DNA from: an uncultured Bacilli bacterium
GTDB taxonomy: Bacteria > Bacillota_I > Bacilli_A > RF39 > UBA660
DNA length: 8,632 nt
Reading direction: 5' to 3'
Assembly (NCBI GenBank): GCA_944332375.1
Contig: CALVJU010000099.1
Location: 1 to 8,632, forward strand
Shown: piece after piece, positions 1 to 6,802 of the stretch
Numbering within the stretch: the stretch's first letter is position 1
How the letters are laid out: each line of letters starts with the position of its first letter
Notes under the pieces: model-generated
What the model was told of the DNA's origin: nothing
The model's database searches: none
What the model saw: only the letters and a program-made list of their open reading frames with translations
Made by a program: the position numbers and the translations under genes

Positions 1-144
1 CAAATAAAGGCTTTTAGTGAAGAAAATCTTCCGTTAGAACATTCTTGTTTTTTATCACAACTTTTTTCAATTGAAACATTAAAAGAACAGAATTTTACTG
101 TAAAAGAAGAAGAAATCAAGAAAAAGATATTGAGATGGTTGTGA
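1..144 (+). CDS. C-terminal end of an unrecognised protein (5' truncated)
   Basis: The reading frame is open from the first base to a TGA at 142-144 and gives the last 47 residues of a protein that starts outside the window. The tail is hydrophilic and probably helical, with a Lys/Glu-rich stretch before the C-terminal residues ILRWL. In Bacillus the genes before rbfA are infB and ylxP, but this tail does not look like the IF2 C-terminus or YlxP to me, so I assign no function. It ends 44 nt before the rbfA start. The predicted rbfA promoter begins inside its last codons, so rbfA may be transcribed both by read-through and from its own promoter. Its coding status is likely because the frame is open and ends just before the next gene's signals, but the piece is short. 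Confidence 0.55.
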   Translation, partial: QIKAFSEENLPLEHSCFLSQLFSIETLKEQNFTVKEEEIKKKILRWL

Positions 145-168
145 AAAGGAATGGAATTATGTTATAGT
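139..168 (+). promoter_or_regulatory. Predicted sigma-A promoter for rbfA
   Basis: There is a -35-like TTGTGA at 139-144, an 18-nt spacer, and TATAGT at 163-168 preceded by TG one base upstream (160-161), which makes an extended -10. Transcription would begin near 175, leaving only the ribosome binding site before the rbfA start. The -35 overlaps the stop codon of the upstream gene. The call rests on motif match only. Confidence 0.45.
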
Positions 169-188
169 GAGATTGAAGGGTGATTAAG

Positions 189-545
189 ATGAATCAAGTA
201 AAAGTAGAACGTGTAAATAGCTTATTAGAAAAAGAAATTAGTGCGATTCTTATGACAGAAGTAAGGGATCCTGATATTCGTCTTGTAACGGTTACTAAGG
301 TAAGTACAACGAATGATCTTAGTTATGCGAAAGTATATGTTACAGTGATGAAAGAAGAGAAAAAAGAAGAAACTTTAAAGGCTTTAAAAGATGCTAGGGG
401 ATTTATTCGAAGAGAATTAATGGATCGTGTCGAATTAAGACACATTCCAGAATTGCAATTTCTATACGATGATTCTATTGCTTATGGAAAAAAGATTGAA
501 TCTATTATAGAAGAATTACATGAGGAGGAAAGTCATGAATCCTAA
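189..545 (+). CDS. rbfA: 30S ribosome-binding factor RbfA
   Basis: RbfA is a single-KH-domain protein that binds the immature 30S subunit near the 5' end of 16S rRNA and is needed for 16S processing and growth in the cold. At 118 residues this is a normal full-length member. Family signatures are clear: the N-terminal helix VERVNSLLEKEIS, the VRDPDIRLVTVTKV strand region, the DLSYAKVYVTV strand, the GFIRRELMDRV helix and the PELQFLYDDS strand. I chose ATG 189 because AAGGGTGA (176-183) lies at the correct distance upstream; an in-frame GTG at 180 lies inside that site. The gene overlaps the next one by 11 nt, implying translational coupling. In many Firmicutes truB follows rbfA; here an unrelated gene does. 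Confidence 0.96.
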   Translation: MNQVKVERVNSLLEKEISAILMTEVRDPDIRLVTVTKVSTTNDLSYAKVYVTVMKEEKKEETLKALKDARGFIRRELMDRVELRHIPELQFLYDDSIAYGKKIESIIEELHEEESHES

Positions 546-1965
546 AAGTTTTTCTCTGGAAGAAAAATTTCAAGCATTTTTAAAAGAAAAGACGAGATAT
601 GAAACTATTTTGATTGAATTGATCGCTCAAAGTTTAGATTCTTTCAAAAAAGAACAAGATTCTTTGAACAAACAAAGAGCTCAGGAACACTTATTAAGGA
701 AGTTACTTAGTCAAAAAGATAGAGTGATTATGCAAATTGTCTCATGGAATAAAAGTCAAAAAGAACTGATGTCAGATTTTTTTCCTGAAAAACATTATGA
801 TGAATTAAAAGAAATTTCAAGATTTTATTCTATTTCTCCTCAGTATATAGAAGTAAATGGTAAGTTTGCTGAATTATTATCACAGTTATATGATGAGATG
901 AAAAAAAATAATGAACATGCAAGAGAGGATAAAAAAAGAATTGAACAGAAAATAAGTGTTTTAAGAAGTGTTCGTAGTAAAATGATGAGTAAAAAATTAT
1001 ATTCTTTGACGGAGGAAGAACAAAAGGTTGTTACTGAAATATCTGAATCAAAAATAGATTGCGAAGAATTCTTTAAAGATTTAGCGATTTATTATCAGTA
1101 TGATCAGGAAAGAAAAGATCTTCTGATCGCACGACAAAAGCAAGCGGAAATGGAAACGATGGAACAACAATCAGTTTCGGTTGAAGAGTTGCTTCCAAAC
1201 AGCGAGTACGAGCAAGATGTTTATCATCAAGATCAAGAATTATATTGGGATCATGTAAAGAGTTTAGAGAGCTTAACACACTTGAATGATGTTTTACCAC
1301 AGGAAAGTGCAAAGTATTATGCACAAATTATGAGTTATATTTTGGAAAAGCTAGAATCAGAGATTGAAGAGTATCAAGTTTTCGCCCAAGCTTCCAGTGG
1401 GGAAGATTTAGAAGATATGGAGAATCAAATTGGTTTTTACCAGAATATGCAAAGAGAAGTGCAAGAGAGATTATTGAGGTACTATGAAATACCGGAGGAA
1501 GAACTCATTCAAAAAGAAGCTCATGTAAAAAATAAAATTATTTTTGTGGAAAGACCATCTGGAGGAGACTATTTGACAGCGGATTTAAAAGAGTTTGATC
1601 GTGAAAACAGGGAAAGAGTGATAAAGTTATTAGATCAACTTGCTAATGACTCTTATCCAAGAGATATGGAACATTTTAGAAGATTTGTTAATAGTGATAA
1701 AGTAACGATCTTTCCTGTTTATGAGTTAAAAAAATTTCAAACAAGATTACTATTTACTTATTTAGGGAGTCATCATATTGCGGTATTTATGGCATTGATT
1801 AAAAAAGCAGATAAATCAACATCTATTCTCAATCGCATCGAAAATCGCATAAAAGATATTTTACCACAGATTGTCTCTTTAAAAAAACAAGTGAGTGAGA
1901 ATATGCTTTCTGAAAATTATTTGAAAGAGCAAGAACAACGCTTGGATGAACATTTGACGAAATAA
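535..1965 (+). CDS. Unnamed long helical protein with C-terminal RelE/HigB-like domain
   Basis: This 476-residue protein has no signal peptide or membrane segment and is probably cytoplasmic. ATG 535 follows GAGGAGG (521-527); an ATG at 520 lies upstream of that site and is unlikely. Residues 1 to about 330 are Glu/Lys/Gln-rich and look mostly helical, with coiled-coil-like stretches around 120-150 and 275-330. Residues about 336-450 look different: a YLTADLKEF helix region, a helix ending LLDQLANDSYP, then ELKKFQTRLLFTYL (R404, Y409), IAVFMALIKKADKST (K423, K424) and a final helix. This order of strands and the KKxxKST segment resemble the RelE/HigB/Gp49 toxin fold, read by eye. A short Glu-rich helical tail follows. 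No antitoxin gene is adjacent. The 11-nt overlap with rbfA suggests a translation-related role, but that is inference. Confidence 0.9.
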   Translation: MNPKSFSLEEKFQAFLKEKTRYETILIELIAQSLDSFKKEQDSLNKQRAQEHLLRKLLSQKDRVIMQIVSWNKSQKELMSDFFPEKHYDELKEISRFYSISPQYIEVNGKFAELLSQLYDEMKKNNEHAREDKKRIEQKISVLRSVRSKMMSKKLYSLTEEEQKVVTEISESKIDCEEFFKDLAIYYQYDQERKDLLIARQKQAEMETMEQQSVSVEELLPNSEYEQDVYHQDQELYWDHVKSLESLTHLNDVLPQESAKYYAQIMSYILEKLESEIEEYQVFAQASSGEDLEDMENQIGFYQNMQREVQERLLRYYEIPEEELIQKEAHVKNKIIFVERPSGGDYLTADLKEFDRENRERVIKLLDQLANDSYPRDMEHFRRFVNSDKVTIFPVYELKKFQTRLLFTYLGSHHIAVFMALIKKADKSTSILNRIENRIKDILPQIVSLKKQVSENMLSENYLKEQEQRLDEHLTK

Positions 1966-1982
1966 GGGGAATATGTTAAGAT
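1954..1982 (+). promoter_or_regulatory. Possible promoter for the tyrS T-box transcript
   Basis: TTGACG at 1954-1959 is followed after 17 nt by TAAGAT at 1977-1982. The -35 sits in the last codons of the upstream gene. The predicted start near 1989 falls just before the first paired segment of the T-box leader, which supports the placement. The -10 differs from consensus at two positions. A TATAAA at 1988-1993 is an alternative -10 but has no correctly spaced -35. Confidence 0.35.
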
Positions 1983-1988
1983 AACTGT

Positions 1989-2200
1989 ATAAATTCTACA
2001 GGGAATGATTCTAAGTAGAAAAAATATTGGAAAAAAGAGAGCTTATGGTTGGTGAGAATAAGTCAAGATATTTTTTTGAAATATATGTCAGGAGTAGAAA
2101 CGTCATCTCGCGTTAAGAGAAGAGTGCATAAAGTATTTTATGAATTAAGGTGGTACCGCGGTTATTTCGCCCTTAAAACGTAAAATACTTTTTTTATTTT
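1989..2200 (+). promoter_or_regulatory. Tyrosine T-box leader (tRNA-Tyr sensing riboswitch) of tyrS
   Basis: The leader reads the charging state of tRNA-Tyr and permits tyrS expression when uncharged tRNA binds. Visible elements are the Stem I apical region AGAGAGC...GGTTGGTGAGA (2036-2057), AGTAGAA (2014-2020) facing a GAA (2078-2080) as in specifier loops, and overlapping TAT tyrosine codons at 2082-2086 as probable specifier. The invariant T-box AAGGTGGTACCGCGG is at 2147-2161. The antiterminator is canonical: TTAAGG (2145-2150) pairs with CCTTAA (2171-2176), TGGTACC (2151-2157) forms the seven-base bulge, and GCG (2158-2160) pairs with CGC (2168-2170). Bulge UGGU complements a tRNA 3' end ACCA, as expected for tRNA-Tyr. 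Class identity is secure; the exact specifier position is tentative. This accounts for the whole gap before tyrS. Confidence 0.93.
2130..2200 (+). terminator. T-box-associated terminator hairpin
   Basis: AAAGTATTTTA (2130-2140) is perfectly complementary to TAAAATACTTT (2181-2191), an 11-bp AU-rich stem directly followed by a T-rich run to 2200. The left arm lies upstream of the T-box sequence, so this stem encloses the antiterminator rather than sharing its 3' arm, which is not the usual arrangement. I saw no other strong hairpin before the ribosome binding site. A weak AU-only hairpin, TAAAATA (2181-2187) with TATTTTA (2195-2201), is also possible. Confidence 0.55.
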
Positions 2201-2212
2201 AGGAGGGATAAC

Positions 2213-3448
2213 ATGACATTATATGAAGAATTAATGTGGCGAGGTTTAATTAAGGACGTCGCTGGTGATGATTTACAGAAGAAATTAGATGAAGAGAAAG
2301 TGACTTTTTACTGGGGAACAGATCCAACTGCGGATAGTTTACATTTAGGGCACTATTCTTCTTTGGTGACTGCAAAACGTTTAGCAAAAGCAGGACACCA
2401 TCCTATTTTATTGGTTGGTGGAGCTACAGGTTTGATTGGAGATCCAAGACCAACTGCAGAAAGAGAATTAATTTCAAAAGAAACAGTAGAGAAGAATTTA
2501 GAAGGAATTCGTAATCAAGTGAGTGCGATCTTTGATGGAAAAGCAGAAGTTGTAAACAATTATGATTGGACAAAGGATATTACATTTTTGGAATTATTAA
2601 GAGATGTAGGAAAGTATATCAACGTAAATTACATGTTGAATAAAGATATTATTAAAAGAAGATTAGATACTGGAATTACTTATGCAGAGTTTTCTTACAC
2701 ATTAATACAAGGAAATGATTTCTTACATTTATTTCAAGAAAAGAATTGTATTATGCAAGTAGAAGGTTCTGATCAATGGGGAAATATTACCACAGGAATT
2801 GATTTAATTAAAAAGAAATTAAACAAGACTGCTTATGGATTTACCATGCCTTTGATTTTAGATAAGTATGGCAATAAATTTGGTAAGAGTGAAGGAAATG
2901 CCTTATGGTTGGATAAAAATAAAACATCCTCTTATGAATTATATCAATACTTAATTAATACAGATGATGAGATGATCATTCACTACTTAAAAGTATTTAC
3001 ATTCTTATCAAAAGAAGAAATAGAAGCAATTGAGAAAGAACAATTACAACACCCAGAAAGTCGTGTTGCACAAAAAGCATTAGCTTGTGAAATCATTACG
3101 GATTTACATGGAAAAGAAGAGTTTGAAAAAGCAGAAGAGATGAGTCAATTACTATTTAGTGGTAATATTCAAAAATTATCTGTCAAGGATTTAAAGATCG
3201 GATTAAAGGATGTTCCTCATTTTGATATCACAGAAGAGATGAACTTAGTTGAATTTTTAGTAACTCATAAGATCGCGAGTAGTAAAAGAGAAGCCCGTGA
3301 GTGGATTACAGCGGGTAGTATTAGTGTAAATGGAGAAAAGATCACTGACTTAGAATTTGTTGTTTCTAAACAAGAGGCATTAGAACAAACTTTAACAATT
3401 GTTCGTCGTGGTAAGAAGAAATATTATGTTGGAACATGGAATGAATGA
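2213..3448 (+). CDS. tyrS: Tyrosyl-tRNA synthetase (TyrRS)
   Basis: This class I aminoacyl-tRNA synthetase joins tyrosine to tRNA-Tyr through a tyrosyl-adenylate in the cytoplasm. The protein is 411 residues, typical of the bacterial TyrS type. ATG 2213 follows AGGAGGG (2201-2207). The ATP-binding HIGH motif is HLGH at 44-47, and the KMSKS loop appears as KFGKS at 222-226, the form common in Bacillus TyrS. The tyrosine pocket shows Y162-xxx-Q166 with D169 and the SDQWGN segment. Residues about 344-405 form the C-terminal S4 RNA-binding domain that grips the tRNA. Expression is controlled by the T-box leader directly upstream. The 3' end overlaps the following gene by 8 nt, so the two are probably cotranscribed and coupled. 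Confidence 0.98.
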   Translation: MTLYEELMWRGLIKDVAGDDLQKKLDEEKVTFYWGTDPTADSLHLGHYSSLVTAKRLAKAGHHPILLVGGATGLIGDPRPTAERELISKETVEKNLEGIRNQVSAIFDGKAEVVNNYDWTKDITFLELLRDVGKYINVNYMLNKDIIKRRLDTGITYAEFSYTLIQGNDFLHLFQEKNCIMQVEGSDQWGNITTGIDLIKKKLNKTAYGFTMPLILDKYGNKFGKSEGNALWLDKNKTSSYELYQYLINTDDEMIIHYLKVFTFLSKEEIEAIEKEQLQHPESRVAQKALACEIITDLHGKEEFEKAEEMSQLLFSGNIQKLSVKDLKIGLKDVPHFDITEEMNLVEFLVTHKIASSKREAREWITAGSISVNGEKITDLEFVVSKQEALEQTLTIVRRGKKKYYVGTWNE

Positions 3449-4124
3449 GAAGATTACTTGGCTTGATGAAAAGAATATCAAATTTCCTATTTTTCGTGAA
3501 AGTGAAGATAGTATCATTTATCAATTGAATGCGAATCGTTTAGTGAAAATATATAAAGATTCGATTGGAAACGAGAAAAGAGAACGAATAGCAAAAGTAG
3601 TACAGTATTTTTTAAATCATCCGTCAAAAAAAGATATTGTTCCACTGAAAGCTTGGTTATCTAATGATGGTTTTATCGGGTATGAAATGGTGTTTGAACA
3701 GCAATATCAACCGTTATCACAACAATTAGATACATTTGATGAAAAGGAATTAGAATCACTTTTGTATTTAGTGGAAAAAGAATGTATGGAACATCGTTCT
3801 GAATATATTTATACAGATATTGATGTAGATAATATTTTGTATTGGAATGGTCATATTAAGTGGATTGATTTTGATGATTGTTTGATTACGAATACATTGA
3901 GTGAATATGATCGAGAAAAAGGGTTAGAGCACCAACAGAGTGTTTTTCGTCTGTTTGCTTTATCACTTTTGTATCATGTTTCTTTAGCAGATATTTATTA
4001 TTTAGAACAAACAGAGCAGTTATCTTTAGAACAAAAAAAGCAGGTGCAAGAGATACTTGCGGAACAAGATCGTTCTTTGGATGCTTTGTTGACAAAGTAT
4101 CATACTTTAAATAGACAAAAATAA
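3441..4124 (+). CDS. Divergent protein-kinase-fold protein, function unknown
   Basis: The 227-residue protein has a reduced protein-kinase-like fold. K36 in VKIYK looks like the N-lobe ATP-binding lysine. YTDIDVDN (124-131) matches the catalytic loop HxDxxxxN with His replaced by Tyr and with catalytic D126 and N131 kept. IDFDD (142-146) matches the metal-binding DFG position as D143-F-D. An active kinase or phosphotransferase is therefore possible. The substrate is unknown, and the short C-lobe resembles aminoglycoside/choline-kinase-like enzymes as much as Ser/Thr kinases. ATG 3441 overlaps the tyrS end by 8 nt and follows a GGA-type site at 3431-3434; ATG 3426 is an alternative that adds five residues. 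It is probably under tyrS T-box control. No membrane segment is seen. Confidence 0.85.
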   Translation: MNEKITWLDEKNIKFPIFRESEDSIIYQLNANRLVKIYKDSIGNEKRERIAKVVQYFLNHPSKKDIVPLKAWLSNDGFIGYEMVFEQQYQPLSQQLDTFDEKELESLLYLVEKECMEHRSEYIYTDIDVDNILYWNGHIKWIDFDDCLITNTLSEYDREKGLEHQQSVFRLFALSLLYHVSLADIYYLEQTEQLSLEQKKQVQEILAEQDRSLDALLTKYHTLNRQK

Positions 4125-4151
4125 AAGGAAGCAAAGTTGCTTCCTCTTTTT
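4116..4151. terminator. Bidirectional intrinsic terminator between convergent genes
   Basis: GGAAGCA (4127-4133) pairs with TGCTTCC (4138-4144) around a four-base loop. On the plus strand the stem is followed by TCTTTTT (4145-4151). On the minus strand it is followed by TTTTATTTTTG. One hairpin can therefore stop both the tyrS-kinase-like transcript and rpsD. It occupies nearly the whole 25-nt gap between the two stop codons. Confidence 0.9.
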
Positions 4152-4752
4152 AACGGTTGTAATATTCAACGATTAATGATTCGTTAATTTCTGGGCTTAA
4201 TTCACTTCTTTCAGGATATCTGACATAAGTAGCACTCATGTTTTTCTCATCGTAAGTGATAAATTCAACACGTTTGTTCATAGCTTCTAAACTAGCTTTA
4301 ATTGCTGGATGTTCTTTTGCATTTTCTTTTACTGCAATGACATCACCAGGTTTTACTTGGTAAGATGGAATATCTACTTTCTTACCATTTACTGTAATAT
4401 GTCCATGGTTTACTAATTGTCTAGCACCTCTTCTTGTTGTAGCAAATCCAATACGATATACTAAGTTATCTAGACGACTTTCTAATAATTTTAATAAGTC
4501 TTCACCATGAACTCCTTTTAATTTTCCAGCCATAACAAATGTTTTCTTGAATTGTTTTTCTGTTAACCCATACATGTATCTAACTTTTTGTTTTTCTTGA
4601 AGTTGTTCTCCATAGTTAGATGCTTTCTTTTTACGATCTTGTCCATGTGCACCAGGTCCGTATGGTTTCTTAGCTAATTCTTTTCCTGTTTCTGTAGTAG
4701 AGAAACCAACACGACGTGCTCTTCTGTATTCTGGACCAGTGTATCTTGCCAT
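4150..4752 (-). CDS. rpsD: 30S ribosomal protein S4 (uS4)
   Basis: S4 binds the 5' domain of 16S rRNA early in 30S assembly and, in Bacillus, also represses its own mRNA. The 200-residue protein is full length for the short, cysteine-free form lacking the N-terminal zinc site. It begins MARYTGPEYRRARR, contains the conserved GPGAHGQ and YGEQLQEKQKVRYMYG segments, and carries the S4 RNA-binding domain from about 91 to 155 (SRLDNLVYRIGF, RQLVNHGHITVNGKK, SYQVKPGD). It ends PEINESLIVEYYNR. The start ATG (minus strand, 4752) follows AAGGAGGAA. The gene stands alone on the minus strand with its own strong promoter and a long leader, as rpsD does in Bacillus, and ends at the bidirectional terminator. 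Confidence 0.99.
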   Translation of the reverse strand: MARYTGPEYRRARRVGFSTTETGKELAKKPYGPGAHGQDRKKKASNYGEQLQEKQKVRYMYGLTEKQFKKTFVMAGKLKGVHGEDLLKLLESRLDNLVYRIGFATTRRGARQLVNHGHITVNGKKVDIPSYQVKPGDVIAVKENAKEHPAIKASLEAMNKRVEFITYDEKNMSATYVRYPERSELSPEINESLIVEYYNR

Positions 4753-4913
4753 ACTATTCCTCCTTCTTACGTAGTTTCCAAGAGAGAGGGAATGATCATG
4801 TTACTAGGGTGTTTATTTAAAATGTTTCGCTTAGCAGCAAAGTTACTACAACCCACATGGTAATAAACACATTAATAAGCAAATCATTCAGCTGCTCTTT
4901 TCGTTCATACGCA
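4753..4913 (-). promoter_or_regulatory. rpsD 5' leader with probable S4-binding pseudoknot
   Basis: The transcribed leader is about 160 nt and has no ORF of note. On the minus strand, GTGTTTATT (4870-4862) pairs perfectly with AATAAACAC (4817-4809), closing a loop of about 44 nt. Inside that loop GCTGCT (4838-4833) is complementary to AGCAGC (4896-4891) upstream of the stem, which gives an H-type pseudoknot. Autogenous control of rpsD by S4 binding a structured leader is known in Bacillus subtilis; that this element does the same is inference from position and topology. AAGGAGGAA just before the start is the ribosome binding site. Confidence 0.6.
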
Positions 4914-4919
4914 TACATA

Positions 4920-4948
4920 ATTATATGACAAAAAGGTGGAAAAGTCAA
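4920..4948 (-). promoter_or_regulatory. Strong sigma-A promoter of rpsD
   Basis: On the minus strand there is TTGACT (4948-4943), a 17-nt spacer and a perfect TATAAT (4925-4920). This is the best promoter match in the window and suits a ribosomal-protein gene. Transcription would start near 4913. Confidence 0.85.
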
Positions 4949-4996
4949 TGAAAAACTTGGTCTACTTTACAATATTCACAAAAATTAGACAAAATA

Positions 4997-5026
4997 TTGC
5001 AAAAAAATACACGATTGTGATATAGT
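4997..5026 (+). promoter_or_regulatory. Predicted promoter of the ezrA unit
   Basis: TTGCAA (4997-5002), an 18-nt spacer and TATAGT (5021-5026) preceded by TG at 5018-5019 give an extended -10. The start would fall near 5033, leaving a very short leader that is essentially the ribosome binding site. It is divergent from the rpsD promoter, with about 48 nt between the two -35 boxes. Confidence 0.55.
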
Positions 5027-5047
5027 TATACTAACGAGGTGATACAA

Positions 5048-6766
5048 GTGAATAGGCATACTTTAATCCTTCTTACTATATATGCAATTACTATTATACT
5101 TGTTGTATTCGTTCTATGTTTGATGAGAAGTAAGAGAAATAAAAAGTTAAAGCGTCATTTAGAAGAACTTGAAATAGAAAAAAATGAAATTGATTCTGCA
5201 CCAATTTCTCCAGAATTGTCAAAAGTAGAGACATTTTTAAAAAATGAAACTGTAGAAGCAATGTATGAAAATTGGAAAAAGAGATTAGAAGATATTAAGA
5301 AGAATCAAATGCCGAAAGTAACTGATTTATTATTGGAAGCTGATTATTCTCTCTCTAAAAAAGATTATAAGAGTAGTTTGTATAAAGTTGCAAAGTTAGA
5401 GATGGAATTGTATAAAGTAAAAGCAAATTCTGAATTCTTATTATCAGAGATTCGTACCATTACTACAAGTGAAGAAAAAAATCGTGCGATTATTACAAAG
5501 TTAAAGACAAAGTATCGAGAGTTATATGAGAAGTTTTTAGCAACCCGTACAGAGTTTGGAGAAGCGGAAGATGTTGTAAAAAATCAATTTGGTACGATTG
5601 CGAAGATGTTTGAACAGTTTGAACTTGTGATGGATAAGAATCAATATACAGAAATCACACAAGTGATGAAAGTGATCGATGATTCTTTAAAACATATGGA
5701 AATTGTGATCGAAGAATTACCTAGTATTGAACTTTTAGCAACGAGTATTTTACCAAAGAAAATGACGGAATCTATGGAAATCTATAAGACGATGGTACAT
5801 CAAGGCTATCCTCTTGATTATTTGAATGTCGAGTATAATATTGAAGAGGCAAATAAGAAAATATTAGATATTCGCAAAAGAGCTTTGAAATTAAATTTAG
5901 AGGATAGTTTATTTGAGTTGAAAATATTATTAGAATATTTTGAACAGTTATATCAAGATTTTGAAAAAGAGAAGAAAGAACGTAGTATTTATGAAAATGC
6001 AAGTAAGACATTCCAGACAAAATTGTCTAGGATGAATCGTACTGTGGAAGATATCTTTTTGAAGTTTGACACAATTAAAAATACTTATCACTTATCCAAT
6101 GATGATGTAGCGGTATTAAATGAAGTGAAAAATAAATTATTAACTTTAAATCATGATTTTGAAATTTTTCAAGAACATACTGGAAATCGTACATTTGCCT
6201 ATTCTAAATTGACAAATGAAATTGAACTTTTAACAAATCGTTTAGTTTCTTTACAAGAACGATTAGATGAAACGTTAGAAGTCATTGGTGGAATGAAGGC
6301 AGATGAGATCAGGGCACGTGAACAATTAGATGAAATTAGAGGTATTCTAAAAGAGTCTAAATTAAAAATTAGAGATTATAATTTACCTGTGATTCCAAAT
6401 ACTTATTTTGTAGAATTGAAGGAAGCAGGGGCTGCAATTCGTGAGATTGTAAAAGAACTTGATAAGAAACCAATTACGATTACTACTTTAAATACAAGGG
6501 TTGATACAGCAAGGGATTTGGTTTTAAAACTTTATATGACAACCAAAGAACTTTTAAAAACAGCAATGTTTGCGGAAATGGCGATTGTCTATGGGAATCG
6601 TTATCGTAGTTCTGTTGAAGGTTTAGATAAGAAATTGACATATTCTGAAGTTTTGTTTTATAAAGGAGAATATCATAAGTCATTAGAACTGACAATTAAT
6701 TCTTTAAATCGTGTGGAACCTGGAATTTACGATAAATTATTAAAACTATATGGAAGTGAGAAGTAG
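5048..6766 (+). CDS. ezrA: Septation ring formation regulator EzrA
   Basis: EzrA is a membrane-anchored protein at the division ring that limits aberrant FtsZ assembly and links FtsZ with cell-wall synthesis enzymes. This copy is 572 residues, close to the Bacillus length. One N-terminal membrane segment (about 5-26, rich in Leu/Ile/Val) is followed by a basic RSKRNKK stretch, so the rest lies in the cytoplasm. The remainder is a long series of helices typical of EzrA's spectrin-like repeats, including ENWKKRLEDI and MPKVTDLLLEAD near the start. The C-terminal conserved patch is recognisable as YGNRYRS (515-521). GTG 5048 was chosen because GAGGTGAT (5036-5043) is its ribosome binding site; the in-frame GTG at 5039 lies within that site. 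It is the first gene of a probable three-gene unit. Confidence 0.95.
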   Translation: MNRHTLILLTIYAITIILVVFVLCLMRSKRNKKLKRHLEELEIEKNEIDSAPISPELSKVETFLKNETVEAMYENWKKRLEDIKKNQMPKVTDLLLEADYSLSKKDYKSSLYKVAKLEMELYKVKANSEFLLSEIRTITTSEEKNRAIITKLKTKYRELYEKFLATRTEFGEAEDVVKNQFGTIAKMFEQFELVMDKNQYTEITQVMKVIDDSLKHMEIVIEELPSIELLATSILPKKMTESMEIYKTMVHQGYPLDYLNVEYNIEEANKKILDIRKRALKLNLEDSLFELKILLEYFEQLYQDFEKEKKERSIYENASKTFQTKLSRMNRTVEDIFLKFDTIKNTYHLSNDDVAVLNEVKNKLLTLNHDFEIFQEHTGNRTFAYSKLTNEIELLTNRLVSLQERLDETLEVIGGMKADEIRAREQLDEIRGILKESKLKIRDYNLPVIPNTYFVELKEAGAAIREIVKELDKKPITITTLNTRVDTARDLVLKLYMTTKELLKTAMFAEMAIVYGNRYRSSVEGLDKKLTYSEVLFYKGEYHKSLELTINSLNRVEPGIYDKLLKLYGSEK

Positions 6767-6786
6767 CATAAAAAACTACTTCTTTT
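6759..6786 (+). terminator. Weak terminator or attenuator after ezrA
   Basis: AGAAGTAG (6759-6766) pairs with CTACTTCT (6776-6783) around a nine-base A-rich loop and is followed by a short T run ending at 6786. The left arm contains the ezrA stop codon. The short T run and the lack of a clear promoter downstream suggest partial termination, lowering expression of the two following genes. Confidence 0.45.
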
Positions 6787-6802
6787 AAAGAGAGGAATAA
6801 AA

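Noticed and set aside
1073..1324. Minus-strand open frame of 83 codons opposite the coiled-coil gene
   Set aside because: It lies wholly antisense to a well-supported gene, has no ribosome binding site and no recognisable protein features. The same applies to minus-strand frames at 3886-4134, 5772-6020, 6483-6695 and 7350-7547.
535..1965. A classical toxin-antitoxin module
   Set aside because: The RelE-like part is fused to a long helical protein, and neither neighbour (rbfA, tyrS) resembles an antitoxin, so a standard two-gene module is not supported.
1988..1993. TATAAA as the -10 of the tyrS promoter
   Set aside because: No -35 box lies 16-18 nt upstream; the TTGACG is 28 nt away. The TAAGAT alternative has correct spacing.
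1966..2212. A small gene in the gap before tyrS
   Set aside because: The gap is fully explained by a T-box leader and contains no frame with a plausible ribosome binding site.
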